Source of the DNA: Hyphomicrobiales bacterium
GTDB lineage: Bacteria > Pseudomonadota > Alphaproteobacteria > Rhizobiales > Rhizobiaceae
Direction: 5' to 3'
Assembly: GCA_900467685.1 (NCBI GenBank)
Contig: UBQX01000010.1
Coordinates: 62,001-126,000, forward strand
Length of the DNA: 64,000 bases
The notes under the pieces were generated by a model. That model was not told where the DNA came from. It saw only the letters and a program-made list of their open reading frames with translations, and did no database searches. A program made the translations under genes and the position numbers. Positions 9,539-17,392 of the stretch are shown here, one piece after another. Every line of letters starts with the position of its first letter. Within the stretch, counting starts at the first letter, position 1.

Positions 9539-9910
9539 ATGTCTGATCTTCAGCAAAACCCGCCGGATGCCTCCGGCTATCTCGAGCCCGGCAAGGGCAA
9601 TGTGCAGCTGGTCTATGTGCTCTATCTGGCCGGTTTCGTCATCGGCATCACGCCGCTGGTCGGCCTCGTCTTCGCCTATATCAATCGCGGCAAGGTGGGC
9701 GGCATCTATGACAGTCACTATACTTACGCCATTCGCACCTTCTGGATCGGCTGCCTCTACAGCCTCATTTCGCTGGTCTTGACCTTCCTCTTCATCGGCA
9801 TTCTCGGCTTCATTGCCACCGCCGTCTGGTCCATCGTCCGCTGCGTCATCGGCCTGCAGCAGGTCAGCCGCGGCGAACCCATCGCGAACCCGCAAAGCTG
9901 GATGCTCTAA
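9539..9910 (+). CDS. DUF4870-like small membrane protein within the glc operon
   Basis: A 123-residue protein with three hydrophobic segments: about 22-45 (LVYVLYLAGFVIGITPLVGL), 65-85 and 85-105. A short polar N-terminus is rich in Asp, Pro and Gln. The pattern, with YINRGKVGGIYDSHYTYAIRTFW between the first two segments, is typical of the DUF4870 family, whose function is unknown. AGGGGG lies before the ATG. The gene is squeezed between glcE (30 bases) and glcF (22 bases) and must be co-transcribed with them. Possible roles include anchoring the glycolate oxidase complex or glycolate uptake, but nothing in the sequence proves either. It may equally be a passenger. Confidence 0.85.
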   Translation: MSDLQQNPPDASGYLEPGKGNVQLVYVLYLAGFVIGITPLVGLVFAYINRGKVGGIYDSHYTYAIRTFWIGCLYSLISLVLTFLFIGILGFIATAVWSIVRCVIGLQQVSRGEPIANPQSWML

Positions 9911-9932
9911 GCAGCGCAAGGACAGAAAACCC

Positions 9933-11207
9933 GTGCAGACCAATTTCTCGCTCGCCCAGCTTGCCGACCCGAAGACCGCCGAGGCGGAAAGCATAGTGCG
10001 CAAATGCGTGCATTGCGGGCTCTGCACGGCCACCTGTCCGACCTATGTGACGCTAGGCAACGAGCTTGATAGCCCGCGCGGGCGCATCTATCTGATCAAG
10101 GACATGTTCGAGAACGGCCGCGATGCGGATGCCGAGACGGCGCTGCATGTCGACCGCTGTCTCTCCTGTCTCTCCTGCACCTCGACCTGTCCTTCCGGTG
10201 TCGACTACATGCATCTCATCGACCTCGCGCGCGAGCATGTCGAGAAGACCTATGACCGGCCGCTGGCGGACCGGTTGGCGCGCGGTGTGCTGGCATGGGT
10301 CCTGCCTTATCCGGGCCGTTTCCGGCTGGCGCTGAAGGCGGCGAAGCTCGGCCAGCCCTTCGCCGGGCTGATGAAGAAGTTCGCGCTCACCCGCGCCTTC
10401 GGCCACATGCTCGACCTTTCGCCCGCCCATGTGCCGCCGAAAAGCAGTTTCGCGGAAGCCGGGCGCTTCTCGCCGAAAGGCGAGCGTCGTGGACGGGTCG
10501 CCATGCTGTCCGGCTGCGCCCAGCCGGTGCTGAAGCCGGAGATCAACGAGGCGACGATCAAGCTGTTGAACGGTTTGGGCGTCGAGGTCGTGATTGCCGA
10601 GGGTGAAAGCTGCTGCGGCTCGCTGACCCACCACATGGGCCGCGAGGAGCAGGCGCTTGTGTCCGTGCGCAACAATGTGGACGTCTGGACCCGCGAGATC
10701 GAGAAAGGCGGGCTCGACGCCATCATCATCACCGCCTCCGGCTGCGGCACGACGGTGAAGGATTACGGCCACATGCTCGCCCGCGATCCCGCCTATGCCG
10801 CCAAGGCCGCGCGCGTGGCCTCGCTGGCCAAGGACATCACCGAATATCTCTCGACGCTCGACCTGCCGCAACTGCCGGCCAATGGTCGTACGGTCGCCTA
10901 TCATTCCGCCTGCTCCATGCAGCACGGCCAGAAGATCACCATGCTGCCGAAGCTTCTCCTGCAGAAGGCCGGCTACAAGGTGAAGGAGCCCGCCGAAGGC
11001 CATCTCTGCTGCGGCTCGGCCGGCACCTACAACATGCTCCAGCCGGAGATTTCGGCGGAACTCAAGGCCCGCAAGGTGAAGAATATCGAGGCCACGAAAC
11101 CCGACCTCATCGCCACCGGCAACATTGGCTGCATGACGCAGATCGGCACGGGCACGCGCATTCCGATCCGGCATACGGTGGAATTGCTGGCGGAGGCTTA
11201 TGGTTGA
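9933..11207 (+). CDS. glcF: Glycolate oxidase iron-sulfur subunit GlcF
   Basis: Electron-transfer subunit of glycolate dehydrogenase, expected at the inner membrane face. The 424-residue protein has two ferredoxin-like 4Fe-4S motifs: Cys25, 28, 31 and 35 (CVHCGLCTATCP) and Cys76, 79, 82 and 86 (CLSCLSCTSTCP). These are followed by two cysteine-rich CCG domains (around ESCCGSL and HLCCGSAGTYN) found in GlcF and heterodisulfide reductase-like proteins. The start is the GTG at 9933, giving VQTNFSLAQLADP, with AAGGAC upstream. An ATG-initiated longer reading would extend into the membrane-protein gene and is unlikely. It closes the glcDE-DUF4870-glcF operon. Confidence 0.95.
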   Translation: MQTNFSLAQLADPKTAEAESIVRKCVHCGLCTATCPTYVTLGNELDSPRGRIYLIKDMFENGRDADAETALHVDRCLSCLSCTSTCPSGVDYMHLIDLAREHVEKTYDRPLADRLARGVLAWVLPYPGRFRLALKAAKLGQPFAGLMKKFALTRAFGHMLDLSPAHVPPKSSFAEAGRFSPKGERRGRVAMLSGCAQPVLKPEINEATIKLLNGLGVEVVIAEGESCCGSLTHHMGREEQALVSVRNNVDVWTREIEKGGLDAIIITASGCGTTVKDYGHMLARDPAYAAKAARVASLAKDITEYLSTLDLPQLPANGRTVAYHSACSMQHGQKITMLPKLLLQKAGYKVKEPAEGHLCCGSAGTYNMLQPEISAELKARKVKNIEATKPDLIATGNIGCMTQIGTGTRIPIRHTVELLAEAYG

Positions 11208-11250
11208 GGACTTCGGAACCCTCCGGCCCAAGCCAATATGGAGGAGCCCG

Positions 11251-11445
11251 GTGAAAGATAAGGCGCAGAAGGAGATACATGAAGTGAGAGAGGCGCGGCT
11301 TGAACAGATCCGTCAGCGCATACGCAAATCCATCTCCGATACACGTCCGAGTCTCGATTCCGACGAGGCGGAAGCAGAGATGGCTCGCTTTATGAGCCGC
11401 GAACGCTTACGTCTCGAAAATAGCGCTGCCGCATCTGTTGTTTGA
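11251..11445 (+). CDS. Small protein resembling a type II antitoxin C-terminus
   Basis: A 64-residue charged, helical protein starting at GTG 11251 with GGAGGAG immediately upstream. It reads EARLEQIRQRIRKSISDTRP then LDSDEAEAEMARFM, a pattern like the C-terminal part of ParD-type antitoxins that wraps around a toxin. A clear ribbon-helix-helix N-terminus is missing and no toxin gene follows. The gene lies 43 bases after glcF and may be transcribed from it. Its 3' end overlaps the 3' end of the opposite gene by 56 bases. I cannot confirm a function; it could be a relic or an orphan antitoxin. Confidence 0.55.
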   Translation: MKDKAQKEIHEVREARLEQIRQRIRKSISDTRPSLDSDEAEAEMARFMSRERLRLENSAAASVV

Positions 11446-11584
11446 AGGCCTCCACATTGAAGTCCATCGACTCACCGCTTTCTAGACCTTCGGTGATGGC
11501 AGCTTGGAGCAGTTTAATCGCAGCCTCTCGTGAGGGTGTGGTCCCATCTTCACGGCCCAACTGGCTGCGGAAATCCTCGTTCAT
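11390..11584 (-). CDS. Small ParD/CopG-like antitoxin protein
   Basis: A 64-residue product beginning MNEDFRSQLGREDGTTPS. It continues with REAAIKLLQAAITEGLESGE and MDFNVEAFKQQMRQR, the usual C-terminal arm of ParD-family antitoxins. AGGAG lies nine bases before the ATG at 11584. No ParE-type toxin lies next to it; downstream on its strand the region runs into the tail of glcF and the opposite small gene. Family members bind their own operator as ribbon-helix-helix dimers, but the N-terminal half here is too short for me to confirm that fold. Confidence 0.6.
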   Translation of the reverse strand: MNEDFRSQLGREDGTTPSREAAIKLLQAAITEGLESGESMDFNVEAFKQQMRQRYFRDVSVRGS

Positions 11585-11650
11585 CGTCTGCTTTCTCCTG
11601 CCGGATACGCGGAAGCCTGCCTTCACGATACAATGACTGAGCCCCGAAAA

Positions 11651-11681
11651 CAAAATCGCGCGCAAGCTGCACTCGCGCGCG
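11651..11681 (-). terminator. Intrinsic terminator of the first L,D-transpeptidase gene
   Basis: Reading leftwards, a 7-bp GC stem (11675-11681 with 11657-11663) is followed by TTTTGTTTT on the minus strand. It lies 30 bases after the stop of the gene at 11712. Confidence 0.65.
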
Positions 11682-11711
11682 GTCAGTAAACGAAAGTCTT
11701 GCTTGTGGCGA

Positions 11712-12404
11712 TCAGCCGCCCAGCGCCGTAAACAGCGTCTTGAGAATATCCGTGCCGCGGTCTTCCAGCACGATATTGCCCTGACGGTTGCCGGGGCCGA
11801 TGACGATGACCTTGGAGCCGACCGGCACGCGCTTGTAGAGGTCGGTCACGTCCTCGTTCATCATGCGGATGCAGCCGGAGGAGAGGTTGAGGCCGATCGA
11901 CCAGGGCTGGTTGGTGCCGTGGATGCGGTAACCGGAATCGCCACCCTTGCCGAAGAGATAGAGCGCGCGGGCGCCCAGCGGATTATCCTTGCCGCCTTCC
12001 ATGCGGGCCGGCAGGTAATGCCCCTTCTTGGCTTCGCGGGCGATCATTTCCTTCGGCGGAACCCAATCCGGCCACTCGGCCTTGCGGGCGACCTTGACGA
12101 CGCCCGACCAGCCAAAGCCTTCGCGGCCAACGCCGATGCCGTAGCGGATGGCGCTGGAGCCATCGAGCACGTAGTAGAGGAACTTGTTGTTCGTATCGAC
12201 GATCACCGTGCCGGGACGTTCACTGGTTCTCAGCGTCACGACATGACGCTTGAACTTTTCCGGAACTTCCCGGTTGATCTGCTTGAGATAGATGACGTCT
12301 TCGCTCTGCTGCTTGCGCGGCTTGGACTCGGCATTGGCGGAGACCGCCGGAGCGATGAAGGCGGCAGCGAGAAGCGCGCCGACCAGATACTTGATCCTGG
12401 ACAT
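11712..12404 (-). CDS. L,D-transpeptidase (YkuD domain), secreted
   Basis: Cross-links or anchors peptidoglycan in the periplasm by cleaving the L,D-bond of tetrapeptide stems. The first 25 residues are a signal peptide (basic start, hydrophobic core, cleavage after AVSANA). The YkuD domain spans about 65-203, with the catalytic motif HGTN (His162) and SSGCIRM (Cys178). The 230-residue length is normal. A second, larger paralogue is encoded immediately upstream on the same strand, but a terminator lies between, so the two are separate units. Rhizobial cell walls contain many L,D-cross-links, which fits the presence of several such genes. Confidence 0.92.
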   Translation of the reverse strand: MSRIKYLVGALLAAAFIAPAVSANAESKPRKQQSEDVIYLKQINREVPEKFKRHVVTLRTSERPGTVIVDTNNKFLYYVLDGSSAIRYGIGVGREGFGWSGVVKVARKAEWPDWVPPKEMIAREAKKGHYLPARMEGGKDNPLGARALYLFGKGGDSGYRIHGTNQPWSIGLNLSSGCIRMMNEDVTDLYKRVPVGSKVIVIGPGNRQGNIVLEDRGTDILKTLFTALGG

Positions 12405-12494
12405 GTTGAATTCCCCAATTCTTTGACAGCAAAGCTATCGCAGTTTTTGCCTTTGGCAAGGCTAAAATAACCCTGCCATTTGTTAAGAACGCAT

Positions 12495-12533
12495 AAAAAG
12501 GGCCTCCGTTGCATCAACGGAGGCCCAATTTTT
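12495..12533. terminator. Bidirectional-looking intrinsic terminator between L,D-transpeptidase genes
   Basis: A perfect 12-bp stem (12500-12511 with 12515-12526) has a 3-base loop. It is flanked by A5 at 12495-12499 (T5 on the minus strand) and by aattttt on the right. Its main job should be to end the minus-strand gene at 12565. Confidence 0.85.
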
Positions 12534-12564
12534 CTGGGTGTTTCCATCCAGTTTGTTTTTGTTC

Positions 12565-13386
12565 TTATTTGACGATAACGGTCTGCCCGACCTTCACCCG
12601 GCCATAGAGGTCGACCACGTCCTCATTGCGCATGCGGATGCAGCCGGAAGAGACCGCATAACCGATCGTCCAGGGCGCGTTGGTGCCGTGGATTCGATAC
12701 TCGGTGGAGCCGAGATACATGGCGCGCGCGCCGAGCGGGTTTTCCTCGCCGCCTTCCATATGGGCAGGCAGGATGTGACCCTTCTTTGCCTCGCGCCTGA
12801 TCATTTCCTTCGGCGGCGTCCAGTCCGGCCACTCCGCCTTGCGGGTGATCTTGTGCTTGCCGGCCCATTCGAAGCCCGGCTTGCCGACGCCGACGCCATA
12901 GCGCCGCGCGCTGTTGTTTTCGCCGACGAGATAGAGGAAGCGGTTGTTCGTATCGATGACGATCGTGCCAGCCTTCTCCTTGCCGTCATAGGCTACCTGT
13001 TGCGGCAGGAACATCGGGTCGAGCCTCGTGGCCGCCGGACGCTGCGCCTTCTGATAGGTGACATTGACGGTCGAGGCGCCGGCACTCGGCGCTGCGGGTG
13101 CATTGATCACCGAAGGCCCGAAGAGCGGCTGGCGGGACGGACGAGTGATATAGACAGGCTGCGGCGCGATGGGGGCGCTGCCCATGCGGGTCTGCGAAGA
13201 GGCGACGGGAACCGTGCGCCCCTTGCCTTGCCTGCCGTCCTGCAATTGGTTGACCCACGGCCTGGTCACGCTGTCATCAACGGTGACGGGCGCAACGACG
13301 CGGTAGCGTTCGCCGGCCAAGGTGCCCTCTGCGGACACGGCCAGCACGGCGGCAATCGAAGACAGGACAAGGAGCTTTTTCATCAT
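12565..13386 (-). CDS. L,D-transpeptidase (YkuD domain) with a long linker
   Basis: The 273-residue exported protein has a signal peptide (MMKKLLVLSSIAAVLAVSAEG). A Pro/Ala/Ser-rich spacer of roughly 100 residues follows, then a YkuD domain with HGTN (His at about 233) and SSGCIRM (Cys at about 249). Compared with its neighbour at 11712, the catalytic domain is very similar (EWPDWTPPKEMI against EWPDWVPPKEMI) but the spacer is much longer. The longer form may reach further into the wall or bind partners. The start is the pair of Met codons at 13386/13383; a further upstream reading lacks a signal peptide. A strong terminator follows. Confidence 0.9.
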   Translation of the reverse strand: MMKKLLVLSSIAAVLAVSAEGTLAGERYRVVAPVTVDDSVTRPWVNQLQDGRQGKGRTVPVASSQTRMGSAPIAPQPVYITRPSRQPLFGPSVINAPAAPSAGASTVNVTYQKAQRPAATRLDPMFLPQQVAYDGKEKAGTIVIDTNNRFLYLVGENNSARRYGVGVGKPGFEWAGKHKITRKAEWPDWTPPKEMIRREAKKGHILPAHMEGGEENPLGARAMYLGSTEYRIHGTNAPWTIGYAVSSGCIRMRNEDVVDLYGRVKVGQTVIVK

Positions 13387-13577
13387 GGACGGACTCGCTA
13401 CAAAATGCCATTGAGCCTGAAAGGGCGGTTGGGCTTGAGAGTGCCGCAAATGCGCGTTTGAATGGTAAATGGCCATTCATGAAAATGCTTCCTTTTCGGG
13501 AAAGCTCTCGTCAGGGTTAGCGTCCTGTTAGAAAAGACCGTTAACTCAAGATGAATCGATGAAGCGGGGGACTGAGC

Positions 13578-14203
<626 letters not shown>

Positions 14204-14207
<4 letters not shown>

Positions 14208-14635
14208 AGACAATTCTTGCCGCATTGGTTGCTTTACTGATCCTCAGCCTGCCCGCCGGTGCTGTCGAGCCGGAGCTTTATCGCGGTGAGAAACTGGTCA
14301 ACCTGACGCTGCCCAGTGATGGGCGCCTGACGAAATCCGGCTGGACGCGCGATGGCAAATCGATCGCGTATCGCATGAAGGTGCCGGCTGGCGCGGAAAT
14401 GACGATCAACATGACCGCATCGGCCGCCCGCTTCACCTATCTCGTCATCTTCGACCTGAACGATCCCGTTCCGGAAGACGCGCTCTATTCTTCCGACAGT
14501 CGCCGCCTGCCGGCTCACATCTTCGCCGATGCCGAGAGGGACATGGACCTCCTGATCCGCCCCTTCTTTGCCAAGCAGGCGCCGCGCCGCGGTATGGGGT
14601 CGCATTTCGTGCTGGAATTCAAGCGAACGAAATGA
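14204..14635 (+). CDS. Secreted protein of unknown function coupled to tag
   Basis: A 143-residue protein with a clear signal peptide (KTILAALVALLILSLPAGAV). The mature part, about 120 residues, looks like a small beta-rich domain (alternating hydrophobic strands, for example ARFTYLVIFDLNDPVPED). I do not recognise a family. The ATG overlaps the tag stop by four bases, so it is almost certainly in the tag operon, but a periplasmic protein has no obvious place in alkylation repair. The convergent gene on the other strand ends 10 bases away. The function is unknown. Confidence 0.75.
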
Positions 14636-14645
14636 CCTCTCGCGG

Positions 14646-15314
14646 TCAGTCGATGCTCATCCCGAGCACTCGGCTGATCTCGTTGAACGACCGGCCCGAC
14701 TCCGCCTTCCACTGGTTGAACGCCGCCTGCACGGCCTCTTTCTCCTTCTTCGAGCCCGGCACCTTGTCGACAATCCCTTCCGCAATCAGCCGGTTCGTCA
14801 CGCTCTGCGACAGGATGAAGCTGTCGACGCCGGCAAAGCGGAGGAAATACTGACCCGTATTGCCACCCAGCCGCGTCCCGCGCTTCTTCAGCACGTCCAG
14901 CAGGCCCATGTAGTCGGAGGATGGCCAGCCGGCGAGAAAGGCCCCGACGGAGCCATGCTCTTCCGCCAGATCGGCAAAGAACCGCGCATTCTCCTGCACG
15001 GCGCGGATTTTCGGCCCGTGGCGCACGATGCGCGTATCGGAGACCAGCCGCCCGAAATCCTCGTCATGCAGCATCAGGCAATGGCCGATATCGAACCCCT
15101 CGAAGGCTGCCTCGAAACCCGGCCACATGGCCTCCACGACCTTCCAGTTGAACCCCGCCTGGAAGATGCATTTCGTCGCCAGAGCCAGAAAGCGGTCATC
15201 CGGCGTCGCCTTCAATTCCTCCGCCGTCCTCGGCTTCAGAAGCTGCGCTTCCAGCGTCTCGTCGCCGCCCTTGCGCTTGGCGGAAATCGCCCAGATGTCT
15301 TGGAATGTGCGCAT
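14646..15314 (-). CDS. DNA-3-methyladenine glycosylase I family protein without zinc ligands
   Basis: The 222-residue product resembles the 3-methyladenine glycosylase superfamily by its helical helix-hairpin-helix layout. DRFLALATKCIFQAGFNWKV corresponds to the core helix, and RLGGNTGQYFLRFAG to the hairpin region. The Cys/His zinc ligands of true Tag enzymes are not visible, so it may recognise a different lesion or have lost the metal site. GAGG lies seven bases before the ATG at 15314. It is eight bases downstream of a HAD hydrolase gene and probably forms one operon with it. Relatives in rhizobia are usually labelled DNA-3-methyladenine glycosylase I without experimental proof. Confidence 0.75.
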   Translation of the reverse strand: MRTFQDIWAISAKRKGGDETLEAQLLKPRTAEELKATPDDRFLALATKCIFQAGFNWKVVEAMWPGFEAAFEGFDIGHCLMLHDEDFGRLVSDTRIVRHGPKIRAVQENARFFADLAEEHGSVGAFLAGWPSSDYMGLLDVLKKRGTRLGGNTGQYFLRFAGVDSFILSQSVTNRLIAEGIVDKVPGSKKEKEAVQAAFNQWKAESGRSFNEISRVLGMSID

Positions 15315-15321
15315 CGCAGCC

Positions 15322-16026
15322 TCAGTCAAAGGTTTCGATCAGCGGGATCAACCCGCTCAGATCGGGGATCTCGCGGAAGCGCGGCGCCTCACGCGGCGGC
15401 TCCACATGCTCGTAGGCCCATGTCAGAGGATGCGGCACATAAACGCCCCAGCTGCCCGCCGCAATCGCCGGCACGATATCGGATTTCAGCGAATTGCCGA
15501 CCATGACGGCGCGCTCCGGCCCGCCGGTGGCGTGATGGAAGATGCGGCGATAGGTGGTCGCCGACTTGTCCGACACGATCTCCACCTGCGCGAAGAAATC
15601 GCCAAGCCCGGATTGCGCGAGTTTGCGCTCCTGATCGAACAGATCGCCCTTGGTGATGAGCACGAGCCGGTAGTCGGAAGCCAACGCCTCCAGCGTGTCC
15701 TGCACATGCGGCAGCGTCTCGACCGGATGCGTGAGCATTTCGCGCCCGACGCTCAGGATCTTCTCGATCGTGGCCGCCGGCACCTTGCCTTCGGTAATCT
15801 CGATTGCCGTCTCGATCATGGAGAGCGTGAAGCCCTTGATGCCGAAGCCGTATTGCCCGAGGTTTCGCTTCTCCACCTCCAGCAGATGCGCTGAGATATG
15901 TTCGGCCTCGGCATAATCCGCCAGCATCTCGCCGAACTGCTGCTCGGTGAAACGAAAGAACTGCTCGTTCTGCCAGAGCGTATCGTCGGCATCGAAGCCA
16001 ATGGTGGTGATGGCCTGCGGGCTCAT
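15322..16026 (-). CDS. HAD-family hydrolase
   Basis: A 234-residue haloacid dehalogenase-type phosphatase of the cap-bearing YjjG/phosphoglycolate-like group. DADDTL at about 12-17 is the DxDxT nucleophile motif. VLITKGD follows as motif II with its Lys, and MVGNSLKSDI as the acidic motif III/IV. The long helical cap lies between motif I and II. The substrate is unknown; relatives hydrolyse nucleoside monophosphates or phosphosugars. It is the first gene of a two-gene unit with the zinc-less glycosylase, which suggests a link to nucleotide or DNA damage metabolism, but that is inference. Confidence 0.88.
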   Translation of the reverse strand: MSPQAITTIGFDADDTLWQNEQFFRFTEQQFGEMLADYAEAEHISAHLLEVEKRNLGQYGFGIKGFTLSMIETAIEITEGKVPAATIEKILSVGREMLTHPVETLPHVQDTLEALASDYRLVLITKGDLFDQERKLAQSGLGDFFAQVEIVSDKSATTYRRIFHHATGGPERAVMVGNSLKSDIVPAIAAGSWGVYVPHPLTWAYEHVEPPREAPRFREIPDLSGLIPLIETFD

Positions 16027-16092
16027 CAGGTGTCTCCCAATCTAAATGCCAGAGGGTCTCTCTTCATCCTCTGGAACCTAGCCGCCCAACTC

Positions 16093-16773
16093 TCAAACCG
16101 CAATCACCCGATGCACCGTCTCCGTATCCCGCGCCGCCTCGCCAAACGGCGCAACCGCCCATTCCCAGGCTCGAAACGCCGGAGGAGGGGGCTCGCCGCC
16201 TAGCAGGTCGCCCGTCCCGACAACCTCACCCGAGCGATTACGGACCTCATATCCCGTATCGGTGATCAGACACGGCACCCAGGGCCCGCCGAGCAGGTCG
16301 GCGAGATGTCGGCGGACGACGGCTCCCGGTTCGGGCGCATGAAGTGCCATCTGCGAGAGGAGGCAGGCGGAAATGACGAGATCGGGCGCACCATCGGTCT
16401 TCAGAAACTCCAGCCCGCCGGAAAGATCGCGCTCCACAAAACTGACATTCTCCCGCCCCAGCCGCCGCACCTTCATCCGCGCCGAGGGCAGATGCACCAG
16501 ATCGTAAAGCGTCACCGTCTGAAAGGATTTCGCGAGGTATTCGAGCGGCACATCATGAAGCAGACCCGAGCCGAGCACAGCAACGCTCCGTCGCTCGACA
16601 ATCTGCCCCACCTTCTCCTCGATAAAGGCCTGACAATTCTCCTCATGCGGCGCCCACGCCTTGGCGCACCGCCGCGCCCGCGACCAAAGGCCAACGGAAC
16701 CGGCAATCTCGCGCGGCTTGCGCCGCGAGGAGACGGCAAGCGCTGCTGTGAAATGGAGGGCTTCGAGGATCAT
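16093..16773 (-). CDS. Class I SAM-dependent methyltransferase-like protein
   Basis: The 226-residue product has an Rossmann-type glycine-rich motif VAVLGSGLLHDVP (about 64-76) and an acidic residue at the end of the next strand (YDLVH, Asp at about 91). The segment FVERDLSGGLEF and the DLVISACLLSQM loop fit the class I fold. The target cannot be told. Start 16773 is supported by a TAGGA site. It lies four bases behind a relE-type toxin gene on the same strand, so it is likely co-transcribed with the toxin-antitoxin pair. The N-terminal 40 residues are basic and could bind nucleic acid. The product otherwise resembles no named enzyme. Confidence 0.72.
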   Translation of the reverse strand: MILEALHFTAALAVSSRRKPREIAGSVGLWSRARRCAKAWAPHEENCQAFIEEKVGQIVERRSVAVLGSGLLHDVPLEYLAKSFQTVTLYDLVHLPSARMKVRRLGRENVSFVERDLSGGLEFLKTDGAPDLVISACLLSQMALHAPEPGAVVRRHLADLLGGPWVPCLITDTGYEVRNRSGEVVGTGDLLGGEPPPPAFRAWEWAVAPFGEAARDTETVHRVIAV

Positions 16774-16777
16774 TTTC

Positions 16778-17047
16778 CTAACGATACACTTGCCTGCGAT
16801 GGTCGATATCCACGACCAGCACAACAAGCTTGTTATCCTGAATATCGCAGAGAACGCGATAGTCACCCACTCGGTATCGCCAGAGGTGGCCAAGTGCCGT
16901 GCCCTTGAGGGCATCGCCGATCTGGCGGGGGTCATCAAGAACGGCCACGCGCTCTTCCAGAAAACGCTTGATGCGTTTTCTCACGTCGCTGTCGAGTCTT
17001 TCGACGGACTTGCGGGCGGTCGCATCGTACTCAATCGTCCAGGCCAC
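16778..17047 (-). CDS. relE: RelE/ParE-type toxin
   Basis: An 89-residue mRNA interferase-like toxin of the RelE/ParE superfamily. The basic helix KRIKRFLEERVA is followed by the beta core and the conserved LWRYRVGDYRVLCDI and VLVVDIDHRRQVYR ending, typical of RelE. The His and Arg residues in that tail could be catalytic. It overlaps the antitoxin gene by 17 bases, as expected. It could be ParE-like (gyrase inhibitor) instead; distinguishing them needs structure. Confidence 0.85.
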   Translation of the reverse strand: MAWTIEYDATARKSVERLDSDVRKRIKRFLEERVAVLDDPRQIGDALKGTALGHLWRYRVGDYRVLCDIQDNKLVVLVVDIDHRRQVYR

Positions 17048-17258
17048 GCCAGAATTCCTCGCCGCTCACCACCTTGCTCTCGCCCGAGCGAATGCGCTCC
17101 AGCGCCGCTTCGGCGAGTGCAATATCGTGCATGTCTTCGAGCTTCTGGACAATGAGGTCGAGGACATAGGCGTCTGGCTTCATGCCGCCGCGCGCGGCTT
17201 CTGCCTCCATGAGTTCATGGATTTCCTCCGGCATTTCGATGGTGACGCGCTTGTTCAT
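17031..17258 (-). CDS. relB: RelB-like antitoxin
   Basis: A 75-residue antitoxin with a ribbon-helix-helix-type N-terminus (KRVTIEMPEEIHELMEAEAA) and an acidic C-terminal arm (ALERIRSGESKVV then SGEEFWRGLDD) that would wrap the toxin. Binding of the pair to its own promoter is expected. The gene begins about 135 bases upstream of the divergent hisS start, so its operator and the hisS promoter share the same short region. Confidence 0.85.
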   Translation of the reverse strand: MNKRVTIEMPEEIHELMEAEAARGGMKPDAYVLDLIVQKLEDMHDIALAEAALERIRSGESKVVSGEEFWRGLDD

Positions 17259-17392
17259 GGGCCTGATCCGTTAAACCGGCGGCACCATACCACTTTGTGC
17301 CCCTCATCGCCAGTCTCGCAAGGCTTGCCGCAAGGCCCCTGATCCTCTAAGACACCGCCACATTTAACAGATCAGAAAACACGGTCAGACCC

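Noticed and set aside
16049..16074. Seven-bp hairpin after the methyltransferase gene
   Set aside because: There is no T-run on either side, so I do not call it a terminator.
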